From NCBI GenBank assembly GCA_047967505.1, contig CM106539.1: DNA of 64,000 nucleotides; one strand, written 5' to 3'. Of this stretch, positions 18,401 through 29,089 are shown in pieces. The notes beneath the pieces are model-generated. The model ran no database searches, had not been told where the DNA came from, and saw only the letters and a program-made list of their open reading frames with translations. Source of the stretch: Dipteris shenzhenensis (lineage: Eukaryota; Polypodiophyta; Polypodiopsida; Gleicheniales). Every line of letters starts with the position of its first letter. Position 1 is the first letter of the stretch. The translations under genes and the position numbers were made by a program.

Positions 18401-21400
18401 TTTGCAACACTTTAACCCATTAGAGGTTAGCCAAATGCAGAATTTCTCTTGTGGGCATCCCCAAAGTGTTCTTTTAACCAATGCAATGCAATCCAAAGGA
18501 AAATGAAAGTTGTTCTAGTTAACTGAAGTTAACTTTCTTCGACCAAGTTCAATAAAATATTTCTCTTTATTTCTTGGGAGAAGTACAAATTTGAGTCATC
18601 TTCCAATTGGTCTAGTTATATATATGTTGTGACTTGAACACCCTATCAATTGGAGGGGTAGTGTAGTTTTATACCTTCATTAATGACTCGAGAAAGATGA
18701 CATGGATGTACTTCTTGGACAAGAAGTTAAAGGCTTTTGACAAGTTCAATGAATGGCTCGCCTTGGTGGAAATGAAACTACAGGGTTGGTAACCAAGGGG
18801 GCGTTCACCTCTATGGAGTTCAGTTAAAACTGCAGCTCATGAGGGTTCAAGTGTCATGGCTCGCACTCCGTTACAGAATGGAGTGGTAGTACACAAGAAT
18901 ATATCCATGATGGAGATTGCAAGGTCAATGCTTCAAGGCAAAGGACTTTCAGATTGCTTGTGCGACGTACATGAGGAGAGTTCAAATATGGTCGCAGAGA
19001 AAAAGATCTCACATGAAGCAATGCGAGCTAAAAGGCCCCTTGTCAAGCAATTAAAGGTCTTTGAGTCTAAGTGCTATATGCATGTTTCAGATGAACATAA
19101 GACAGCATTTTCATTGGTATAGTGTTGGAGTTTAGCTGGTCACCTCCCCATTTGTAGGCCCCCATATGAGAGAGCATGGGGAGGTGGACCATGTTAGGAT
19201 GGGGCTGCCACATGGGCAGCACATTGGCTTCCATGTGGGCAGCATACAAACAAAGAAAAGTCAGAGAAGGGGGCTGCCACATAGGCAGCACATAGGCTTT
19301 CATGTGGGAAGCACTTAGAAACTTACCTGGATGTCAGTTGAGACTGCGTGGCATGCATCTGGAGCAGATCCAATGGACAGAGAGAAGCTGATCATTCACG
19401 CAGCCATCTGAAACAATATGGTGCAGTTTGAGGGAGGTTTGCTAACCTGGAACAGGTGGCAATCAGCTCAGGGCCCTGCTGCGACTGTACTGAAGGCAGG
19501 CTGGTACTGTACGGGCTGTTTACAGAGGTTGTACGGAGCTGTACCGGGTAAGGAGCAAGTCCAGGAAGATGGCAGGATACCAGGACAAGCATGGTGACTG
19601 TTTGAGAGCATATAGAAGACAGGAAAGAGTCACCACAGAAAGCGCCATGCTCGGGCAGATTCATGAGGAAGTTAGGGCAGATCTGGCTGGGCCAGGTCTG
19701 CTCAGTCTGGTCAGTTTAGACAGTTGCTGGTTGGCTGATTTGGGCTGGCTGAGTTGGCTATTTCTGGAGCCCTTTGGGGCCTATAAAAGGAGCCCATTGT
19801 GTTAGAAATGACCCAACAGAGGGTATGCACAGCGGAAGACTGATAGTGTTGCCCAGGGGCTCACAAAGTGTGGTGTGGGGTGTGGAATCACAAACTTATT
19901 AAACTTATGTGCATAGATGTGGAAGCCAGTAAATAGACAATGCTCAGAGACAAATATAGAAGCAACACTTTATATTTCCATCCGTCCACAAAGTAGGATA
20001 GGATACAATACCAAAAGGTTCTCCTGCTAGATGTCAAGCACTTCTAGATCTCTGAACCCGTGTGCTCCACCTCAAGCGTATGTAGACTCTTTGTCCAGAG
20101 TGTTCTTCTCTCTACCTTACTGCCTGTAGATCAGCCTAGGTAGGCGGCACTCACTAGCTCAGTCCGCAGCTCTCTCTAGGTCTCCTTCACCTCCTGGGAG
20201 TAGGCCCAAGAAAGCCCTAACTGCTGCTCCTGTCTGCTGTAGGTGTGCTGCTCCAGAGGATGAGTGAATGGGGGCCCAAGTGCCCCCTTTTATAGGCCTA
20301 AAGGGCCCTGCAAATCAGCCGACCAAGCAGGCCGACTTTTGGTCTGTAGCAGCTGACCTAGTTGGCTGGCTCCAACCAGCCCAACCAGGCCCTTTAAAAG
20401 GGCAAGGGACCTGCCCCCTTCAGCCTTTTACATGCCTCTTCAACCTCCCTTGATCTGCTTCTTGTCAGGCCCTATCCAGCCCCCGTACAGCCTTGTACCC
20501 TGCTCCGTACACTTGCTGATGTCAGCGCCACCTGTCCCAGGTCTGCATCTCTATGCAGTTCTTGCTGCAGCCAATCCCTGCTGGCCACGTGGCATACCTG
20601 CAGTCCTGCCCTCCAGAAGGTGCCTTCTCTGTGAGGTAAGTCCATGAATATGCTGCCCACATGGCAGCCTGTTTGCTGCCCATGTGGCAGCCCTTCTATC
20701 TGTGTGAGTGGACATTTTCCTTTAAAGGATCAATGTTTGTATTATATTTGTTTGGGCTTCATGTAAATGGTCAAAAGGAATCAATGTCAAGGTCCTTGGT
20801 GAGGGTGACATGGCACAATACTAGGTGGATCTAAGGCTAAGGGGCCTAAATGCATTAAATGTGCCAAGGGGCAAATGAATTAAATGATATCCCAAGAGAG
20901 GGGTAAAATGATGCATTGAGGTGATGCCCTCAAATGATGACATGTGGCAGACTAGATCCATCTAGGGATATGTGGGCTCTATGTGTAGCATGCGGGAGCT
21001 TCTACTTACGTATCTTTGGAGCTTGCTACAGTAGGGGTTGGCTAGATGGAACATAGTTGTGCCTATGCCCGTGATTTGACAGGAAAGTTTGGTGTTAGTA
21101 GTTGAATCGTTATATCTGTCTTTTCCTTGCTGTGAGGTGTTGCCCATGTGGCAACCCCCTCTCCAAGCTTTTCCCTCTGGGCATGTCTTGCCCTAGGTCT
21201 CCCTCCCCCATGCTCTCATCATATGGGGGCTTACAGATGGGAAGGTGACCTTTCCAACACATTGGGGGTTCATATCTCATCCAGTCCAAGAGCCATTTGA
21301 AGAGCAGTGTGGATCAGCAACACAGTGCCATCATCATGGAGGACCAGGGCTGCAAAGAGGCTGGGTGTTTCCTGCAAACAAAGATCTTGAAGTTGTTTTC

Positions 21401-24400
21401 ATCCTAGGCTGACATTCGGGGCAGCAAGGTAAGGGTGAGCTTGGGGCTCACCATTGGCTGTATTCCAGAGCAGCAAGGAGGTCAAGCAATCAAGGTCAAG
21501 CACTGCCTTACCAGTGGTTGTCCGTGAGGATCAGCCTGAAGGTGCGTTTGTGGGGCACGACAACGAGGCCCACCTAAGCTGAGGGAGCATGGAGGCTGAC
21601 TGTTTTGAGAGTGCCACGGAAGTAGGAGAGCAACTGTCTTGTTTATGTATAGGGGTGCACAACTAGATAGCACTCTGCTACTAGAGGGTGTTACACTAGG
21701 CATCACTGTTGTATTGTGTCCGTTGTGGACAGAAATATAAGTTTTGTAGGTTCTTCATCTCTCATGTGCATTGCTCATTACTTGATGCACTCATCTACAC
21801 TAAGTACACATAAAGGATTCAGGAAAGAAGTTTTGGATTCCACATACCTAACACACTGTGTGAGTTCCTTGGCTCTGTTAGTCTTCCGCTGTGCATACTC
21901 TCTGTTTTCTACCATATAGTTTTCTACAATCATGTTTTCTAGAAGCATGATTTCTAGAACAATCATGAAGCCCAGGAACATATTCTAGCTCTTACAAAGA
22001 TGGGCCTTAGAGATACATAATTGAAAGAGGAGAAAGCTGAGGAGATAGAGCCATTGCAACCTCAAGAGGAGGAACATCTGGCATCTCAAGCAAAAAGAGA
22101 CAAGCTTGAGCTTCACTCAACCAAAAAGGAATAGTTCAAGGCGTTCCATACATATACTCTCAAAACATGTATGCAAATCATTGGTCTGGGAAGTGTGATG
22201 ACCTTGACTCTGTTGAATAAGCTCCTAAGAGATCGTGGCTACTTTCGGCCTAATAAGACCAAGCCAAGGCAACTTGGTAGACCATGCCTTGATTGATATT
22301 CAGAAACCAAACAGATTAGGATGGGGAAGGGAACCTACTTTGGTAGGAGGCCATGAGGACTCCGTACTCTTGAATGAGACATGGGACTTGTGGTGGCGAA
22401 GCTTACATAGTGAATGGTTACAGGGACCAAGAGATCTTCAAAGTTAATTACAAGTCTCATGGCTTAGGACAAGTAAATGCTATACTTGTAGCCAAGGGGT
22501 ATGCTCAAGTAGAAAGGTTCGACTCTTAAGCTCCACCCTTGGTCTTTGCTTTGTTGTTGCTTGTGGTCAAAGTAAGCCAAGTATCTCCTTGAAGTACTCT
22601 CGTTACCATACACCTGAGTTTTAGAGCCAATGTTCCAATCAATGCCAGTCGCTAATCCAAATTTCTCCTTAAAGTGGTCATTTCTATTTTTAACCCTAAC
22701 TATGAACTCAAGCTTGTGCTGAGAAAGCTCTAAGCAACTTCTGTTGTTCTTCACCCTCATAGAGTCTCCTAGAGCTTCCAACCTTTGCTTAAAGCACAAT
22801 CACTTTTTTTGATGTACATACTTGATCTCGGGTCTGCTCGGGGAAATCACTAAGAATAGGTATTTGACAACAGTATTTACTTTCTAATTTCTAGACTCAT
22901 CTTCCTTGGATGATCAGCCTTTAGCAATCCCTCACTAGTTGTTTAGGCATGGCATAGTAATAGCGCTTCCTTTTATTTTTCTCCTTGTTAGAACTTAGAA
23001 GAGTCAACCATCCTCAGAACTTAGAAGTGTCTTCTTTCTTGGGCTTGCCCTTATCTTTTCCGTTGGTGGTAGCATTATGTTACTTCCCTAGCTAACCCCG
23101 GTTAGCTAGTGACTCACCTATGGTCGGGGGAGACCCTTGTGGGTGGCATCTAGAAGTTAGGAGGCATAATCCAAACTAGAGCGATATATCTGAATGGAAG
23201 TCTAGAAGGGAATAGAGCCTGCATGCTAATTATAGCCTTGGATTGTGGCCATTTATTGGCATAGGGGGCTCAATGTTGGGGAGACTGATCAATACTTGGA
23301 TAGTGATTTCAAAACTTAGTAAGCACTGGGTTTGCCCAACTTCCAAAAGATTCTGAAATCTTCGGAAACCTAGATCAGCTTATGCTTGGGTATTGATGAG
23401 AACATAAGGGTAGCTTTACTTACTAAGTTCTTTTTCTTCTTTTTAATTTCTCATTTACTCAAAATTTTTTTCCCCTTTGTTCTTTTTCTTTTCTATAAAA
23501 ACTTTACTTTTTAAGATTGGATATATGAAGGTATATAAATACTTGGATAGTGGTTTGGACTAGAGGCATGGCAGTACTGACAAGCTATGTCGATGCGTCC
23601 CTTGGGATGGGGCTTTTGTGGTATGGGAAATTGAGGAGGTCTATAGACCTAGGGGGTTGGACTGCTTGTCTTTTTATGACCTTCAGTGCTCTGAGTGAGC
23701 AGATTGTCGTATGGTTAGGTGGCATAGACCTGGTCATACACCTTCATTCTCATCCAAGAAAATAGTAGGTCCTTTGTATACCAAGATGACCTACACTAGG
23801 ACTGCCATGACATTCATGTAAATATGTTTATTTATGTCATCCCTGTCAGGTATATTACCCTTGCGAGGCAACAATCCATTAAGGATTGTATATTGATTTC
23901 TAAATTGATTTCTAACCTGATTCTCAAAGGTAACATTCTCACTATCCTCAAATCCTTATCCAATCTAGAGATTCCATCTTCAACTTCTTGCCAGATCCAA
24001 CTGAAATACCTATCAGTCTTGCATCCTTTAAGAGAATGTAGAAATCAGTCCCTATCTCGACAAAACTTAGCACATTTACCTCTCCAATCCTGCTTAAAGG
24101 ATCCACTGCTCGATTCTGATTGCCTTTGCAATATCTACTCTAAAAGTCAAACTCCTGCATCAACTCCACCAATCTAGCCTTTCTTCCTCTCACGTTAGGC
24201 TGATTACAGATCGTCTTCACCGAACTATGTTCTAAGAACCGAATCACAGAGTGCATCATCTGGAACTATGGGCGAATGTAAACAATGCCAAATCCATTTG
24301 GCAGAATGCTTTAAGATTGGAGGCATGATACATCCCTACAGATTCCTGATGCTAAATGCAAAAGCATTTCTATTTTGTCACAGGGTTACCCAAGCTAAGT

Positions 24401-26399
24401 AGAGGACATGATGCAGTTTGGGTGATCGGGTGGGACAATAAACCATTTACTCCAATTCTCTCCTATCCTCCCTTTCTCATCCTGCTTTCTGCTACTCTCA
24501 TCTCCCCTTGCCCTTTTCTGCTACAAGTGGGAGGCAAATAGGCTGAAATAGGTCTAGACTTGGGAAAAATTAGGTGGTTAGGGGACAAAATAAGAAGAAA
24601 AAGGAGGGTGGACGGGGAGTGATGCAGATATAGATGAATGAGCTTTTCTTCAAGAGTGCAAATCCAAGGTGGACAGGGTGGAAGGGTCTTTTCATGCTTT
24701 GGTGTCCTTTCTTTAGGTGGTAGCACTTAATTTAACATTTGTTAAGAGAGGATTTGAAGGGTTCTGCTAAATTAGCAGGCCTCATATTGCCATTGGCAGT
24801 GATCGTAGTGAGAAGAAAGATCCACCCCACCCATAACAAATTATAGCATAATGTGAATGAGCATGGGAGATTTGTATGCTATGTGGTTTAGATACAATGA
24901 CAGTGTTTATATTCAATGGCTCTTATCTCATACTATGGATTTCAAAGCGCTGATGGGAAGTTATTAAACAGTTTATAATATTTTACATGTACAATGACTT
25001 ATTCAAAGGTTAGGCATGAATTTTTCTTCATGTAGATGGAAAAAATGTTGACATATACAGAAAGGTTACATATTTTGATTCCAAACTTATCACAGCAGAT
25101 CCACAAGAAGCAGCACAAAGCTGAGCAAAGATCTCCATTTACAAGATTAAAGATGAGGAAGGCTTCACTTAAAATTATAATTTAAAATATCTTTTTGTTG
25201 TATTGGATGATGTTTCTTTTGACGGCCAATGCTCTTTTTGCAAAAACTTTGATTTTGTCTCTCTTCTTTGTTGAAACTTCTGATGTCGTTTTTTGTTTGT
25301 ACTTTAGCTATGGTACATTCACAGGTAACTGGGATGTTATTCAAGCTCTTGTCACTCTTGCATATGGATCTGATGAGGTTAGAGATTAGTTTCCTTTCTC
25401 AAAATTTCAACTTAGGAGTCCTAGCTGATCTCTTATGTGTTAATGCTATACTTAACGCTCTTTGCTTATGTGTGCACACAATACAGCAAAAAAGAGCCAG
25501 ATTTTTTAGGGAAGAACTTATAAATGCACTCATGATAATAGAACAAGGCCATGGACCTCCTGGAGATAGGAGATTAAAAGGTTCATGGGCAGGAGCGATG
25601 GGGCAGTGCCAGTTCATGCCTTCTAGTTTTCAAAAGTATGCTGTTGACTATGATGAGGATGGTTGCAAAGGTACATGCAAGGTCTGAGATTGGTGTGGTG
25701 ATTTGGTTAGATGCTTTGGATAGTGCTAGGTTTTTAACTACTTTCATGGAGAGTTTATGAACTATTTTCTTTATGATCATGCAGATATTTGGGAATCTCA
25801 TGCAGATATATTTGCTTCGATTGCCAACTACCTCCAAGAACATGGTTGGAAAAGTGGATGCCCTATTGCGCAGAAGGTAATATCCTTCTTTGCATTATTG
25901 ATTACATTCAAGTGGATTACTACTGTTTGCTGATATCTGTATGTGAGTTGCAGGTCGTTGTGCCTGAAGCCTTAGACATATCCATCTTGGGTTTGACAGT
26001 CAAAAAGACGTTGGCAGACTGGAAAGATAAGTACAACGTGCACCTGCTGGAAGAGGAGGGACTTAACAATGAGACTGCTAGTCTGGTAGGTTTTTTAAAT
26101 CAAGGTTGAGAGATATTAAAAACTTCGCTTTTTTGCTCTTTGAACAAGCTGTTGGTGATGAGGATTTTCTAATTTCTTGAAATCCAAAGGTGGGTCATAT
26201 GAATGTTAATCGCAACATGCAAGGTGTTCATATGTAGTAATTCGAATTGCAGGTTGCTCCAGATGGCCTTAAAGGTCCTGCATATCTTGTCTTCGATAAC
26301 TTCAATGTAATAATGAGGTATAATATCTCTGTACTCTATGCTCTCTCTGTATATGAGCTATCTAATGCAATTGCTAACAATTCAGAAGCCCAAACCTGA
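15441..26399 (+). CDS. MltB-type lytic murein transglycosylase, seven-exon nuclear gene
   Basis: Exons 15441-15661, 15908-16039, 25308-25377, 25487-25670, 25785-25876, 25954-26085 and 26253-26399 join in frame (978 nt, 325 residues); every intron is GT-AG. The family (SLT_2) cleaves the MurNAc-GlcNAc bond of peptidoglycan, leaving 1,6-anhydro-MurNAc. Seen: LEAWLCMLKEEAIQRGV (about 20-36), KYGVPAPVLVAIWGIES with the expected catalytic Glu at 116, SYGTFTGNWDVI, KGSWAGAMGQCQFMPSS (172-188), a Ca-loop-like DYDEDG (195-200), and the C-terminal YLVFDNFNVIMRYN (288-301). Length fits the bacterial catalytic domain without a peptidoglycan-binding domain. ATG 15441 is the first Met after an in-frame TGA (15408). 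No signal or transit peptide is visible, so an upstream exon is possible. A plastid peptidoglycan role is inference. Confidence 0.9.
16479..16860 (+). pseudogene. copia gag remnant
   Basis: The frame reads CTYQGFVTALNAGP and a MTLEKDSR-RC stretch, matching the C-terminal half of copia gag. A degenerate zinc knuckle (KCFCCKCNKMG) follows after a stop. Confidence 0.65.
16960..17560 (+). pseudogene. copia protease and gag-pre-integrase remnant
   Basis: In shifting frames: an IVDSG-like protease start near 17000, VGNNFKCIVKGIGSPIII and EVLFVPKL (protease tail), then a degenerate gag-pre-integrase region (FRHLNMDVLCEIQQDGLVEG) and GKQASKEMVPK. Confidence 0.65.
17561..18655. repeat. about 1.1-kb insertion in the copia relic, unidentified
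   Basis: Copia similarity stops near 17560 and resumes near 18660, whereas relatives have only a few hundred bases between these points. The insert has no coding similarity. It ends with a CT-rich AATAAACTTTCTTTC tract (about 18104) followed by a hairpin-poor region. It could be a solo LTR, but clear TG...CA ends and a TSD were not found. Confidence 0.4.
18660..19120 (+). pseudogene. copia integrase core remnant
   Basis: The stretch reads FYTFINDSRKMTWMYFLDK (relatives: TFIDDSSR.TWVYFL) and ARTPLQNGVVVHKNISMMEI (relatives: TPQQNGVVER), then KVFESKCYMHVSDE. The catalytic core is interrupted by stops and internal deletions. Confidence 0.75.
19123..21914 (+). mobile_element. solo LTR of family A, itself interrupted
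   Basis: It starts TGTTGGAGTTTAGCTGG and ends TTTTCTACCA. The 5-bp TSD TATAG lies at 19118-19122 and 21915-21919. Without the nested LTR at 19800-21259 (and one TSD copy) it is about 1.3 kb. It has the family palindrome GCTGCCACATGGGCAGC (19204) and a second, changed copy (19273). No internal region is present, so it is a solo LTR left by recombination. Confidence 0.88.
19800..21259 (-). mobile_element. solo LTR of family A, inverted, nested
   Basis: Read on the plus strand it starts TGTTAGAAATGACCC and ends GACCTTTCCAACA, the reverse complement of a family A LTR. The TSD CATTG lies at 19795-19799 and 21260-21264. It is 1,460 bp long, carries two copies of the family palindrome (20652-20668, 20675-20691), and has no internal region. 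Confidence 0.9.
21920..22535 (+). pseudogene. copia integrase tail and RT start, remnant
   Basis: After the LTR insertion the copia relic resumes: an acidic linker (KEEKAEEIEPLQPQEEE, about 22030-22080), NETWDL (about 22372) and VNYKSHGLGQVNAILVAKGY (about 22443-22502), the beginning of RVT_2. Stops occur in all frames. Confidence 0.6.
22536..25190. other. intron sequence without recognised features
   Basis: I see no coding similarity, no LTR ends and no long repeat in this stretch. Short open frames are isolated. The sequence is AT-rich with T-runs near 23463-23475. Confidence 0.5.
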
Positions 26400-26503
26400 C
26401 AATGAAAACTTCCAGCATGAGTGGTGATGAAGGTTGCTCTTTGTAGAGAAAACAACAATATTTTGTACATGATCCAAAAGATCATGGTAGGCACAATGGA
26501 AGT

Positions 26504-26509
26504 AATAAA
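26504..26509 (+). terminator. candidate polyadenylation signal of the MltB-like gene
   Basis: AATAAA lies 105 nt after the stop codon at 26399, a usual distance for a plant 3' UTR. Confidence 0.45.
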
Positions 26510-27150
26510 CTCAGTTGAAGCTCTATTATTCTGATACCTGCCACTTTCACAGCTCTGAGAATCCATTTGTATATTGTCTAGGAGGTTGTATCATGTCTAT
26601 TCAATCAATTCCGTAATTTCATGTAATTAATTGAGGTAGCCACAAATTACCTGTCTTTTTTCAAAATATTTTGAATGTATTCTTACTCTTTAAGAGTCAC
26701 CAGTTTTATCTTCAGATCACTCTTTGAATGACAAGCCTAAGAGTGGTATATAAGGGGTGACATGCCTGCTATGGAGACGATCATGCATACACATGCTTAT
26801 CATTATAAGTACAGCTTCTTTGGTTTTTAATGTGTACATTGATCCTCGGTAGTCTCATTTCAAGATAGATGGATTGTTCTTGGTCTAATGATGATAATGC
26901 TTTCCTATAATGTTTTGGTTTTCTTTTATTGATAATGCTTTCTGTAGTGTTTTGTGTTGCTTTATTACTTTTATGATAGAGCATACTGATTCTGGCAATC
27001 AGTGGTCAAGATTGCTCTCCTGGAATGTTATGATCCTTGTATTTGAAAAGCCTGTTAGTTGCTACCACTCTTGATGGAGGGTGATTCAAGATGTTTTGGT
27101 TGTGATGGGAGCTTAAGTTGCCTTTGATGGAAGGTTAACAATCAGTTTCT
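26510..27150. other. downstream spacer
   Basis: AT-rich sequence between the host gene and the LINE; I see no gene. The short segment TTTTGGTTTTCTTTTATTGATAATGC partly repeats the sequence just before it (about 26890-26945). Confidence 0.4.
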
Positions 27151-27177
27151 TCTTCAAATGCTTATTATTCTCAGTGG

Positions 27178-27420
27178 AGAGCTTCGCTCCCTGCTCCCTC
27201 GCTCTCCCGCTCCCCACTCAGCCCCCTTGCTCTCCTGCTCCCCTGCTCCCTGCTCAGCCACCCCTGCTCCCCGCTCAGCCCTGCCCCTTGCTCAGCCCCT
27301 CGCTCCCCTCAGCCACCCCTCGCTCCCCGCTACCCCCTCACTCAGCCACCTCCCTCCCTCCTTTTCCGCTCATCCACCGCCCCCCCCCCCTTTCTTTGCT
27401 CCCCTCGCCCTCTTCGCTCT
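27178..27420 (+). repeat. C-rich low-complexity tract
   Basis: A run of variants of CTCCC, GCTCCC and CTCAGCC makes this the most GC-rich part of the window. It is followed by a T-run (27419-27432) and an A-run (27441-27455). It stands just before the LINE ORF1, so it may be part of the LINE 5' UTR. The Pro/Ala-rich ORFs through it are not credible. Confidence 0.6.
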
Positions 27421-27544
27421 TTTTTTTTTTTTGGGAACTTAAAAAAAAAAAAAAACCACCCAAAAAATAAAATAAAATCCTCGCCATCTTAGCCTCTCCT
27501 CACCTCAGGCTTCTGCCCTACCTCTCCACCACCTCGCACTGGAC

Positions 27545-28960
27545 GTGCCTCCCATTATGGGGGGGGACCGGTGGTCCCGCTCCTGGTCGAACACTAAGAT
27601 CTGCACCCATACCCCAAGAGAAATGGGGGACAAAGCCAAGAAAGACGACAATAACAACAACAAAAAAAAGCAAACGACACAATTGAAATTGGAGGATGTG
27701 AACACACGTTACAACCGAAGTGGGGTAGACAGCAAGGCAAAGGTAGGACCCACCTTAGCTTCTTCAGCGTCTATCTCTACCTCAACCTCAACTCCCGCTA
27801 CAGTGTCAGTTTTGATTTCAGCTCCAGCCTCAGCTCCCTCTATCTCTATCTCTACTTCGACTTTAGTCCCCGCTTCAGGCCCAACTCTAGTTCTAGTCTC
27901 AGCTCCCTCTACATCTATGATTAGTGACATACTCATGCCCATGGCGTTGGTTGTTGTTCCCATCCCCTCTTCTCCTGTTACAGCTCTCGCACAGCTTATG
28001 ACCCCTACTTCGGAGACGTCATACACTGTGCCGCATTACGCTTCACTCTCCCCTCTCTTTCTCAGTCAGCCCACCCTCCCACACCCCGTTGGGACTGTCT
28101 TATCCATTTCACAGTCATCTCCATTCCTCACTCAGTCACTGTTCAGTTTTCGGACTCAGTCCCACTCTTTCATGCCACATTCACCACAGTTTTAGCATGG
28201 ACACAGGTGCGCTGATACACCAGAGGCCCGTGAGACCTTGCGCACGGAGATACATAGTTTTTGTGAGTGTGAGATGGAGCTGACTCGCTTCGCACAACGG
28301 GAGCAGGTCCGCTTCAACCAGGAGCAAAGCCGTATCATACAGGAGTAGGCTAGGGCCATTCGGGAGCAGGTGGGTCTTATTTAGGGACTCAGACATATCA
28401 TGCAGCTCCGACAGGAGGTCATAGCCATACACACAGTCCTGGGGAGTATTTCGGCGGTCGAGGCACAGATTGCGAGCATGCAATCTACTATTGAGGAGAC
28501 TTTTAGATGGGTTGACGTGGCCAAACGGGAACCCACAAGGATAACCATTTTGGCTACCCTCATGGAGTAGCAGCAGAGAGCCAATAAGGCTCTCAACATC
28601 AGAGTACGCGGGATCCCACGCATGGAGGCTACACCGATGGTAGATGCGATTGCGTTTGTGGTCGCTACCTTGGGTGTGGTTGAGCACAGGATAGAGGGCA
28701 TGGCGGGTGGGGAGAGATTCCAACCGAGAGCAACCCCTGATCATACGATTCCATGACACTCAGGCACGACTTTCAGCTCTACGATGTAGGTCAGTCCTTC
28801 GAGATCAGCCAGTGATCTCTATGGATGAGGACCTCACAGCTACAAGTTGAGGAGAGGCGCTCTTTGTTGTAGCAGCGGGATCAGGTCCGGAAGGAGGGGA
28901 AGTGGGCAGTGGTACGAGAGGAACGGCTTCTTACAGGCCCTCGTAGGGCATCTGCCTCCT
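27545..28960 (+). pseudogene. LINE ORF1, coiled coil plus L1-ORF1p-like domain
   Basis: The first 216 codons (27545-28195) begin with a basic Lys/Asn/Gln tract and continue as a Ser/Thr/Pro/Ala-rich region. In following frames come a Gln/Glu-rich heptad stretch (about 28270-28480) and a region resembling the RNA-binding part of L1 ORF1p: KALNIRVRGIPRMEA (about 28590), IIRFHDTQARLSALR (about 28741) and VEERRSLL followed by a KEGKWAVV stretch (about 28847-28915). Stops at 28193 and 28347 and several frame changes break it. It differs from the CCHC-type ORF1s of the LINEs at 55-64 kb. Confidence 0.6.
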
Positions 28961-29089
28961 CCGCTACATAGGGAAGCGGGGTCTATGAGACTCAGATATC
29001 CTAGACCTTGTCCTGCATCATTTGAAACTGTAATGGTACCTTATGGTCAGAACCGGGGAACTTCTCGGAATCCTATATAGGCCACGACA

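Larger units (their letters stand above)
16380..22535 (+). mobile_element. old copia element in intron 2, nested and broken
   Basis: Decayed copia pieces lie in polyprotein order on the plus strand: gag (16479-16860), protease and gag-pre-integrase (16960-17560), integrase core (18660-19120) and the start of RT (22180-22530, VAKGYAQVE). Each carries stops. Foreign segments separate them (17560-18655 and 19123-21914). Its own LTRs were not found. Confidence 0.7.
16040..25307 (+). other. intron 2 of the MltB-like gene (about 9.3 kb)
   Basis: The donor AG|GTAGGA and acceptor TTTAG|C split a Ser codon (AG+C) next to the catalytic Glu. The intron carries a decayed copia element with two solo LTRs (16.4-22.5 kb). 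16040-16380 and 22540-25307 show no recognisable gene. The latter is AT-rich, with T/C-rich tracts near 23460-23520 and 24450-24500. Confidence 0.85.

Noticed and set aside
26319-26326. Splice donor (AG|GTATAA) after the codons for VIMR, implying an eighth exon
   Set aside because: Reading through gives RYN...YALSVYELSNAI up to TGA 26397, which continues the family's C-terminal pattern, so no intron is needed.
15441-26399. MltB-like sequence as bacterial contamination
   Set aside because: It is split by six GT-AG introns, one of them holding plant retroelements, and the frame is restored only after splicing.
27158-27470. Pro/Ser/Ala-rich ORFs of 94-98 codons
   Set aside because: They are translations of a C-rich low-complexity tract in two frames; no real protein features.
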